Shown here piece after piece: positions 57,900 to 64,000 of a DNA stretch of 64,000 nucleotides (position 1 is the first letter of the stretch; each line of letters opens with the position of its first letter). The stretch spans positions 1 through 64,000 of the forward strand of contig NZ_JAOVQN010000007.1 of assembly GCF_025673445.1 (NCBI RefSeq). The letters are read 5' to 3'. The position numbers and the translations under genes are program-made. This DNA comes from Ruegeria_B marisflavi (GTDB lineage: Bacteria; Pseudomonadota; Alphaproteobacteria; Rhodobacterales; Rhodobacteraceae). Under the pieces are notes generated by a model, which made no database searches, had not been told where the DNA came from, and saw only the letters and a list, made by a program, of their open reading frames with translations.

Positions 57900-58532
57900 T
57901 CAGGGATACCTGATGCCACGGAAGGGCGGGAAGTCGGCATAGGCCGCCTGACGGTCGTACACAGGCACCGGCGGCTCTTCTCCCGCCACCACCAGCCGCC
58001 CGCGCGGCGCGATATAGCTGTCGATCCGGCGCAGCGGCACGGGCCGCCACACCAGGTTGAAGGCGCAGAGCTTGGGAAAAAACCAGATCTCGGAATAATC
58101 CAGGTGATCGTGCAGCCACCAGGCTAGATCGCGCCAGTCGCGCCCCTGCGCGTAGCGGTCCGCGAACCAGGGGATGACCACCGATGCTCCGGCAATCCGC
58201 GCCTCTCCCCGCCCCCGGTCCCAGATGTGGCATTCCAGCGGATGATCGTTGCGGGCGCAATTCAGCCGGTTTTCATTTCCGAACCGGTTGAGCGCCGCCG
58301 AGCGATAGCCCGAGCGCACCGCGATACGGCCAAAGGTCTCCTCCAGCGGATCCATCAGCGTTTCGCAAAAGGCCCGCCCGGTCTCGATCGCCAGATCGGG
58401 ATCGTCGGGAATGTTCTGTTTCTCGTGAAAACTGCCGATCTCGGAGTAAAGGAAATCGCGCATGAAGAAATGCCGTGACAGGCGCACACGACCCAGGGTC
58501 TCCAGGCTCCACATGCTGCCCGGGCGGCGCAT
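57900..58532 (-). CDS. Unknown protein, faint resemblance to M15 peptidases
   Basis: A 210-residue protein with RLSRHFFMRDFLYSE near the start and RIAVRSGYRSAALNRFGN (about 69), which recall the helix and GYRS motif of peptidase M15/DD-carboxypeptidase-like proteins. The usual zinc ligands (HxxGxAxD and a later EHxH) are not cleanly present; NDHPLECHIWDRG is the nearest. It may be a degenerate or non-catalytic member. One-base overlap with the VOC gene. Confidence 0.55.
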   Translation of the reverse strand: MRRPGSMWSLETLGRVRLSRHFFMRDFLYSEIGSFHEKQNIPDDPDLAIETGRAFCETLMDPLEETFGRIAVRSGYRSAALNRFGNENRLNCARNDHPLECHIWDRGRGEARIAGASVVIPWFADRYAQGRDWRDLAWWLHDHLDYSEIWFFPKLCAFNLVWRPVPLRRIDSYIAPRGRLVVAGEEPPVPVYDRQAAYADFPPFRGIRYP

Positions 58533-58960
58533 CAGCCGTACCCGTTCCAGCGAAACTCTCCATTCGGTCCCAGCGCCGAAAACGGGTTATGGGCGATCTC
58601 CCAGATGCTGCCGTCTGGGGCGCGGAAATAGCCGTGATAGCCGCCCCAGAACACATCTGAGGCAGGTTTCAGGATTTCGGCCCCCGCCGCTTGCGCCCGG
58701 TCGAGCAGCGCATCGACCGTTTCCCGGTCGCGGCAATTGTGGCTCAGCGTCATTGCCCCCTGCCCCAGCGACGCCACTGGCAGGCCGATATCTTTGGCCA
58801 ACGCGTCCAGCGGGTAAAGGCCCAGCACCTGCCCGATCAGGTCAAAGGCGATCACCCCGTCCGACGTCTCGACCCGGCGCCATCCCAGCGCCTCGTAAAA
58901 GGATGCCGCCGCCTCGATATCCTCGGCGCCGATGGTGATCAGGCTCACCCGCTGGTCCAT
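58532..58960 (-). CDS. VOC/glyoxalase-fold protein
   Basis: A 142-residue protein with paired beta-alpha-beta-beta-beta modules: SLITIGAEDIEAAASFYEAL then MTLSHNCRDRETVDALLDRA and GGYHGYFRAPDGSIWEIAHN. The terminal Glu in IWEIAHN is a usual metal ligand. Function unknown. TGATG overlaps on both sides place it in a four-gene coupled unit, 60695 to 57900. Confidence 0.8.
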   Translation of the reverse strand: MDQRVSLITIGAEDIEAAASFYEALGWRRVETSDGVIAFDLIGQVLGLYPLDALAKDIGLPVASLGQGAMTLSHNCRDRETVDALLDRAQAAGAEILKPASDVFWGGYHGYFRAPDGSIWEIAHNPFSALGPNGEFRWNGYG

Positions 58961-59952
58961 CACTCTATTCCCTGTTCCCGCAGCCAGGCGAGCATGCCCG
59001 CGACCGCGATATCGGTCTGCCCCGGCGACATGATATCGCCCGCGATCACATGCGAGGACGGATCGTCGCCCGGCCCCATGGTTACGGTGCGCATCTCGGC
59101 CGGTCCGCCCCAGCGCTTGGCGACCTCGCCCGTCAGATCGGGGCGCACCACCTTGTCGTCAGGCGAAAGCCAGAACAGGGCCGGCACCCGGGCCTGCCCG
59201 AAATCAAGCGCCATCACCGTCTTGACCAAGGCCGCCATCGGCACCAGCGCCGACCAGCTGTAACGGGTGGTCCAATAGGTGTTTTTCTCCGGATCGGGGC
59301 TGCTGGCATCCCGCTCGCCGCCCATGACCGAGGGCAACCAATAGCGCGCGCCCGGCAGGGTCGGAACAAAGGCCAGCGGATCGTTCACTCCGAAATTGGG
59401 CGAGACAAGGATCATCGCAGCCACATCGGTCGACATGCCGGGGTCAAGCGCCACCGCCGCCGCCAGCGTGCCGCCGGTCGAGGTGGACAGGACAATCACC
59501 TTTTCGCCAACCGCCCGGCCCGCCGCCAGCGCCTCGGCCGCGTCCCGCATCCAGCCTGATGCCGTGCCTTCGGTCATTGCCGCGCTGCCGCGCCCATGTC
59601 CCTGCAACCGGGTATAGACCAGATTGGCGCCCAGCGCCTGGGCGATGCGGTCGGGCACCGGGCGGATTTCCTCGGAGGTAGCCGAGAATCCGTGCAGGTA
59701 GACCAACGCATAGGGCGTCCGCCGCTCGTACCCGCCCGGCGCCCAGATCACCCGCTTTTCTACTCCAGGCACCATATCGGAAAAGCCCGACTCGATGCTC
59801 TCGAAATAGACCTGCACACCCTCGCCGAATTTGCGCGGATCGAATTCCGCGACTAGGTCCACCTCCTCATAAGGCCCAAACCACCAGGCCAGCCCCCCCG
59901 CCAGCGCAAGCACCGCAAGGGCACGCCCCAGAAACTTCCCGAGCCGCCGCAT
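58960..59952 (-). CDS. Membrane-anchored alpha/beta hydrolase
   Basis: A 330-residue protein with an N-terminal membrane anchor (GRALAVLALAGGLAWWFG). Hydrolase motifs: LVYLHGFSATSEE (about 85), nucleophile elbow VLSTSTGGTLAAA (about 155), Asp in LSPDDKVV (about 267) and His in PSSHVIAG (about 302). The active site is likely periplasmic. Start ATG 59952 overlaps the previous stop. Substrate unknown. Confidence 0.82.
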   Translation of the reverse strand: MRRLGKFLGRALAVLALAGGLAWWFGPYEEVDLVAEFDPRKFGEGVQVYFESIESGFSDMVPGVEKRVIWAPGGYERRTPYALVYLHGFSATSEEIRPVPDRIAQALGANLVYTRLQGHGRGSAAMTEGTASGWMRDAAEALAAGRAVGEKVIVLSTSTGGTLAAAVALDPGMSTDVAAMILVSPNFGVNDPLAFVPTLPGARYWLPSVMGGERDASSPDPEKNTYWTTRYSWSALVPMAALVKTVMALDFGQARVPALFWLSPDDKVVRPDLTGEVAKRWGGPAEMRTVTMGPGDDPSSHVIAGDIMSPGQTDIAVAGMLAWLREQGIE

Positions 59953-60695
59953 CAGCCACAACCCCGAACGTCGATCACCGCGTCCTCGATGATCTTCAGA
60001 CAGGTCTCGTCCGAGAACCGGTGATCGGCGTCCTTGACCAGCAACAGCCGCATGTCAGGCCCCGTCGCCTGCTGCAAGAGCCGCATCGCCGTATCGACCG
60101 ACACCGCCGTATCGGCGGTGCCTTGCAGAAAGCGCACCGGGAACGGCAGGTGCAGCGGCGCGCGCAGCACCAGATGATTACGCCCGTCCTCGATCATGCG
60201 GCGGGTAACGATATAGGGTTCCATATAGTCCGAGGGCAGTTCCACCCGGCCCTCGGCCGCCAATTGCGCCCTTTGACCCGCGTCGAACCCGGCCCACCAG
60301 CCATCTTCGGTGAAATCCGGCGCGGCGGCGATGGTGACCATGCCCGCAATGCGGTCCGCCCGCGCCCGCGCCAAAAGCAGCGCCTGCCAGCCGCCCATCG
60401 ACGAGCCGACCACGATCAACGGTCCCTCGGTCAGGCTATCGACCGCGGCCAGCGTGTCCTGATGCCAATCGCCGATCGCGCCCTCGTCGAATATGCCTGA
60501 GCTTTCGCCATGTCCCGAGTAATCGAACCGCAGAAACGCATGCCCTCGCGCCCGCGCCCAGGCCTCCAGATGCACGGCCTTGGTGCCTTCCATGTCCGAT
60601 TTCAGCCCGCCCAGGAACACGATGCAGGGACCGTCGCCCGGGGTGAGTTGATAGGCGAGGCTGCGCCCCCGGTCGGTTGTCAGAGTATCGCTCAC
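59952..60695 (-). CDS. Alpha/beta hydrolase (YqiA/BAAT-like)
   Basis: A 247-residue cytosolic hydrolase: IVFLGGLKSDMEGTKA (about 26), nucleophile elbow VVGSSMGGWQALLLA (about 95), Asp in GTADTAVSV (about 193), His in KDADHRFSDE (about 225). The GTG start at 60695 is inferred from AGGA upstream and the protein's natural N-terminus (SDTLTTDRGRSLAYQ). First gene of the coupled unit and divergent from the ArsR-AHSA1 gene. Confidence 0.82.
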   Translation of the reverse strand: MSDTLTTDRGRSLAYQLTPGDGPCIVFLGGLKSDMEGTKAVHLEAWARARGHAFLRFDYSGHGESSGIFDEGAIGDWHQDTLAAVDSLTEGPLIVVGSSMGGWQALLLARARADRIAGMVTIAAAPDFTEDGWWAGFDAGQRAQLAAEGRVELPSDYMEPYIVTRRMIEDGRNHLVLRAPLHLPFPVRFLQGTADTAVSVDTAMRLLQQATGPDMRLLLVKDADHRFSDETCLKIIEDAVIDVRGCG

Positions 60696-60783
60696 CTGGC
60701 TTTTCCTTTGCTGGTCGTTTTTCCCAAGCCTCCAACGCTTTGCGGGCAGGTGCAAGGATCATTAAGTTACCATATTGTCACGT

Positions 60784-60805
60784 GACTATAGAATCACATA
60801 TAGTC
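60784..60805. promoter_or_regulatory. Probable ArsR-type operator
   Basis: GACTATA-N8-TATAGTC is a perfect 7-bp inverted repeat ending 5 bases before the ATG. An overlapping 10-bp palindrome GTCACGTGAC lies at 60777-60786. Autorepression by the adjacent ArsR-like protein is likely. Confidence 0.65.
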
Positions 60806-60810
60806 GATCC

Positions 60811-61554
60811 ATGGACACGCTCTTCAAAGCTCTCAACGACCCCGCCCGCCGCGCCATTCTGGACCAGTTGCGCCAGAAGGACGGGCAAAGCCTGAGCGAG
60901 CTGGAAAGCAAGTTCGACATGACCCGGTTCGGGGTCATGAAACACCTCAAGTTGCTGGAGGAGGCGCATCTGGTCCTCACCCGACGCGAGGGGCGGTTCA
61001 AATACCATTACCTCAACCCCCTGCCCTTGCAGGACATGATCAACCGCTGGGTGGCGCCCTTCCTGCAACCGCAGGCACAGGGGCTAGCAGCCTTGAAAGA
61101 CAAATTGGAAACGGAGAACAGAATGGGAAAGCCCGATTTCATGATGCAGACATTCATCCGCTGCACACAGGATGCGCTTTGGGCCGCGCTGACCGAGACC
61201 GAACAGATGGCGGCCTATCACTTCCTCTGCAACGAGGTGCAGGGCAAGGTCTCGCCCGGCGAGACTGTCGAATTCATCACGCCCGCCGGGGGCGCCATGC
61301 TGCGACAGGTGACCCGGCGGCTCGACCCGAAATCACGCATCGAGATGAGTTTCGAGCCGCTTTTCATGGGACCGGGTGCCGCGGCCTCGGAAATGGTCTA
61401 TCTGATCGAACCGCAGGGCGAGATCTGCAAGCTGACCATCGAACACTACAACCTTGCCGCCGGGCAAGAGGGCATCGGCGAAGGCTGGGCACGCCTGGCC
61501 GCCTCGCTCAAGAGTTATCTGGAAACCGGAACCGCGCTGAAAGGGGCCGCGTGA
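60811..61554 (+). CDS. ArsR-type helix-turn-helix fused to an AHSA1/START-like domain
   Basis: A 247-residue two-domain protein. Residues about 1-85 are a winged helix (LFKALNDPARRAILDQL, LSELESKFDMTRFGVMKHLK, HLVLTRREGRFKYHYLNPL) without the arsenic-binding cysteines. Residues about 105-240 are an AHSA1/SRPBCC domain (FIRCTQDALWAALTETEQM, KSRIEMSFEPLF, IGEGWARLAASLKSYLE). These are usually two adjacent genes; here one chain joins them, so the START domain may sense a hydrophobic ligand. No ribosome site precedes the ATG, whose upstream bases are the operator. Confidence 0.82.
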   Translation: MDTLFKALNDPARRAILDQLRQKDGQSLSELESKFDMTRFGVMKHLKLLEEAHLVLTRREGRFKYHYLNPLPLQDMINRWVAPFLQPQAQGLAALKDKLETENRMGKPDFMMQTFIRCTQDALWAALTETEQMAAYHFLCNEVQGKVSPGETVEFITPAGGAMLRQVTRRLDPKSRIEMSFEPLFMGPGAAASEMVYLIEPQGEICKLTIEHYNLAAGQEGIGEGWARLAASLKSYLETGTALKGAA

Positions 61555-61964
61555 AGGAAAGCTTTCCCACCGAACTGGGCATTCTCACCTGCTTGATGAT
61601 CCTCGCCGCCTCGCTCTGGATTCCCTATGTCGTCGGCATCGCCACCGATCCCTCGCATGAAGAGGCCTTTGCCCGGCCGGCGCAGATTTCAAATTTGCGC
61701 CCCTGGGTTCAGCGCGCCCACCGGGCACATCTGAACCTCTTGGAACAGGCGACGCCCTTTGCGGTGCTGGTGCTGATCCTGGCGCTGATGAACGGGTTCT
61801 CGACGCTGACCTACTGGACCGCGATTGCCTTCTTCTGGATCCGGGTGGTGCATGCGGCAGGCATGATCTCGGGCTATGCCCGCATGCCGCTGCGGCCGAT
61901 CCTGTTCAGCGCCGGCTGGGTCTGCACCCTGATGATGGCCTATGCCATCTTTGCCGCGCGCTGA
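61551..61964 (+). CDS. MAPEG-family membrane protein
   Basis: A 137-residue protein with four membrane helices (LGILTCLMILAASLWIPYVV, FAVLVLILALMN, TYWTAIAFFWIRVVHAAGM, FSAGWVCTLMMAYAIFAA) and the MAPEG-like RAHRAHLNLLEQATPFAV stretch. MAPEG members handle glutathione and lipid metabolites. The GTG start overlaps the upstream stop (GTGA), so it is probably the main target of the ArsR-AHSA1 regulator. Confidence 0.78.
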   Translation: MKESFPTELGILTCLMILAASLWIPYVVGIATDPSHEEAFARPAQISNLRPWVQRAHRAHLNLLEQATPFAVLVLILALMNGFSTLTYWTAIAFFWIRVVHAAGMISGYARMPLRPILFSAGWVCTLMMAYAIFAAR

Positions 61965-61975
61965 CCGCGCGGCCG

Positions 61976-62001
61976 GCCCAAAGTTTCGCGAAACTTTGGG
62001 C
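61976..62001. repeat. 26-bp perfect palindrome before thrS
   Basis: GCCCAAAGTTTCG|CGAAACTTTGGGC, followed by a near-repeat ACAAACTTTCCCGG (62003-62015). No T-run. It could end MAPEG transcription as a hairpin or bind a regulator of thrS, whose start is about 120 bases away. Confidence 0.55.
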
Positions 62002-62122
62002 ACAAACTTTCCCGGAAGGTCTGCTGCCTTGACTTCGTCTGCGGCCCCTGCCAAATCGGGCGGACACCATAACCCGCAACCGGGCGTTCAGTGGGCGCCA
62101 AACCGACGAGGAGCCGCCAGAT

Positions 62123-64000
62123 ATGGCCCAGATTTCTCTCACTTTTCCCGATGGCAATGCACGATCCTATGACGCAGGTGTAACGCCCGCGCAGGTCGCC
62201 GCCGACATCTCCACCTCGCTGGCAAAAAAGGCCATCTCTGCCACCGTCGAAGGCAAGCACTGGGACCTGCAATGGCCGATCGCGGGTGACGCGCAGATCG
62301 CCATTCACACCATGGCCGACGAGGCACAGGCCAACGAACTGGTCCGCCACGACCTGGCCCATATCATGGCCCGCGCCGTACAGGAGATCTGGCCTGCCAC
62401 CAAGGTCACCATCGGCCCCGTCATCGAGAACGGCTGGTATTACGACTTCGACCGTGCCGAACCCTTCACGCCTGAAGATCTCGGCCTGATCGAGAAAAAG
62501 ATGAAGGAGATCATCAACAAGCGCGAACCCGTGACCACCGAGGTCTGGGAACGCACGCGCGCGATCGAATTCTACAAGGCCAATAACGAACCCTACAAGG
62601 TCGAGCTGATCGAGGCCATTCCCGGCACCGAGCCGATCCGTATGTACTGGCACGGCCACTGGCAGGACCTTTGCCGCGGCCCGCACCTGCAACACACCGG
62701 CCAGGTCCCCGGCGACGCGTTCAAGCTGATGTCCATCGCCGGTGCGTATTGGCGTGGTGACAGCAATCGCCCGATGCTGCAACGCATCTATGGCGTCGCC
62801 TTCACCGGCAAGGAAAAGCTCAAAGCCCACCTGCACATGCTGGAAGAGGCCGCCAAGCGCGACCACCGCAAACTGGGCCGCGAGATGGACCTGTTCCACA
62901 TGCAGGAAGAGGCCCCCGGCCAGGTGTTCTGGCACCCCAACGGTTGGACCGTCTACACAACGCTGCAGGACTATATGCGCCGCCAGCAGCGCCGCGGCGG
63001 CTATGTCGAGGTGAATACGCCACAGGTGGTTGACCGCAAGCTGTGGGTGGCGTCGGGCCATTGGGAGAAGTACCAGGAGAACATGTTCATCGTCGAAGTC
63101 GACGAGGAACACGCCCGCGAAAAGGCGGTCAACGCGCTCAAGCCGATGAACTGCCCCTGCCACGTGCAGATCTTCAACCAGGGCCTCAAATCCTATCGCG
63201 ACTTACCGCTGCGCATGGCCGAATTCGGCTCCTGCAACCGTTATGAACCCTCGGGAGCGTTGCATGGCATCATGCGGGTGCGCGGCTTTACCCAGGATGA
63301 CGGCCATATCTTCTGCGCCGAGGATCAGATTGAATCCGAAACCGCGGAATTCATCAACTTCCTGTCGATGATCTACAAGGATCTGGGATTCGAGAAATTC
63401 TCGGTTAAATTCTCCGACCGACCCGACACCCGAGCCGGCTCCGACGAGGTCTGGGACAAAGCAGAAGCAGCCCTTCTCTCCGCCACCCGCGCTGCCGGGA
63501 TCGAGCCGGAACTGAACCCGGGCGAAGGTGCCTTCTACGGGCCCAAGCTGGAGTTTGTCCTGACCGATGCCATCGGCCGCGACTGGCAATGCGGCACCCA
63601 TCAGGTTGACTTCGTGCTGCCCGAGCGGCTGGACGCCACCTATATCGGCGCCGACGGGGCCAAGCATCGCCCGGTCATGTTGCACCGCGCGACGCTGGGC
63701 TCGTTCGAGCGGTTCATCGGCATCCTGATCGAGGAACACGCGGGCAAGCTGCCCTTCTGGCTGGCCCCGCGCCAGGTGGTGGTCGCCTCGATCACCTCGG
63801 AGGCGGATGACTATGTGAATCAGGTGGTGGCCGAACTGCGCGCCGCAGGCGTCCGGGCCGAGGCCGACACCCGGAATGAAAAGATCAACTACAAGGTCCG
63901 CGAGCATTCGGTGGGCAAGGTGCCGGTGATCCTTGCCGTCGGTCAGCGCGAAGTCGAGGAACGCACCGTCAGCGTCCGTCGCCTGGGCGAAAAGGAAACC
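62123..64000 (+). CDS. thrS: Threonine--tRNA ligase, 3' end outside window
   Basis: A class II aminoacyl-tRNA synthetase; 626 codons are visible and the family is about 640-650, so only the last few residues are missing. Order: TGS domain (1-65), editing domain with VRHDLAHIMARA (about 74), catalytic core with zinc ligand Cys in MNCPCHVQIF, His in DDGHIF and HRATLGSFERF, motif 2 around NRYEPSGALHG, then the anticodon-binding domain from about 540 (PRQVVVASITSEADDYVN). GAGGAG (62108-62113) precedes ATG 62123. Confidence 0.97.
   Translation, partial: MAQISLTFPDGNARSYDAGVTPAQVAADISTSLAKKAISATVEGKHWDLQWPIAGDAQIAIHTMADEAQANELVRHDLAHIMARAVQEIWPATKVTIGPVIENGWYYDFDRAEPFTPEDLGLIEKKMKEIINKREPVTTEVWERTRAIEFYKANNEPYKVELIEAIPGTEPIRMYWHGHWQDLCRGPHLQHTGQVPGDAFKLMSIAGAYWRGDSNRPMLQRIYGVAFTGKEKLKAHLHMLEEAAKRDHRKLGREMDLFHMQEEAPGQVFWHPNGWTVYTTLQDYMRRQQRRGGYVEVNTPQVVDRKLWVASGHWEKYQENMFIVEVDEEHAREKAVNALKPMNCPCHVQIFNQGLKSYRDLPLRMAEFGSCNRYEPSGALHGIMRVRGFTQDDGHIFCAEDQIESETAEFINFLSMIYKDLGFEKFSVKFSDRPDTRAGSDEVWDKAEAALLSATRAAGIEPELNPGEGAFYGPKLEFVLTDAIGRDWQCGTHQVDFVLPERLDATYIGADGAKHRPVMLHRATLGSFERFIGILIEEHAGKLPFWLAPRQVVVASITSEADDYVNQVVAELRAAGVRAEADTRNEKINYKVREHSVGKVPVILAVGQREVEERTVSVRRLGEKET

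Overview
This is a GC-rich stretch of alphaproteobacterial chromosome. Gene content and order point to the Rhodobacteraceae, probably the Roseobacter group and Ruegeria-like. Supporting signs are hflK/hflC beside a Do-type protease, DUF2842 behind purA, a PhaR/phasin/PhaC/PhaZ locus with CTGC-N3-GCAG operators, a VPLPA-type C-terminal tail, and a recurring TTTCGCTGAAAATACTCC + GGGGGCAG(A/C)GCCCCC intergenic element. I did not assign a species. I found no rRNA, tRNA, CRISPR array or intact insertion sequence.

Layout. 1-1419: the end of a Mu-like prophage or its remnant (protease C-terminus, Mor-like activator, a helix-turn-helix protein whose frame runs past the phage edge), abutting the 3' end of purD. 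1440-13394: housekeeping genes (purD, xseA, ftsY, yciB) mixed with a class III cyclase-TPR gene, a secreted LprI-like protein, a GST, an AlkB-like hydroxylase, a YhhN protein, a DMT exporter and a Crp-type regulator. The regulator gene has CRP-like palindromes on both sides and a candidate small RNA downstream. 13567-21562 (minus strand): a membrane-proteolysis and redox block, rpiA, gor, hflK, hflC, an unknown secreted protein, DUF2065 and a DegQ-like protease. 21644-28364: a MarR gene divergent from a small membrane protein with two palindromic operators, then a methyltransferase, GST, sdaA, an envelope protein with a sorting-like tail, a second DMT permease and thiamine diphosphokinase. 28504-39973: a 672-residue acidic protein of unknown function, purA, a cobalt-type nitrile hydratase operon, secG, pyrG, an M19 dipeptidase, two TerB proteins and a PhnD-like protein.

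40083-51261: a polar amino acid/opine-type ABC transporter with a DadA/PuuB-like FAD oxidoreductase, followed by a unit of two glutamine synthetase-like ligases flanking a class I glutamine amidotransferase. Together these suggest gamma-glutamylation-based use of an unidentified amine. Next come a DegT aminotransferase with its own promoter and a second cyclase-TolB-TPR gene. 51304-56543: the polyhydroxyalkanoate locus (secreted protease coupled to phaR, phaP, phaC, divergent phaZ). 56546-61964: a GFA-like zinc protein, three alpha/beta hydrolases, a VOC protein, an ArsR-AHSA1 fusion and a MAPEG protein. 62123 onward: thrS, cut by the window end.

The strongest unexplained signals are a 14-bp motif (TACAAAACGGTCAA) present twice at each of two distant loci, each pair exactly 32 bp apart; the CRP-box-flanked regulator with its candidate sRNA; the paired palindromes before the second cyclase; and the double-ligase amine cluster.
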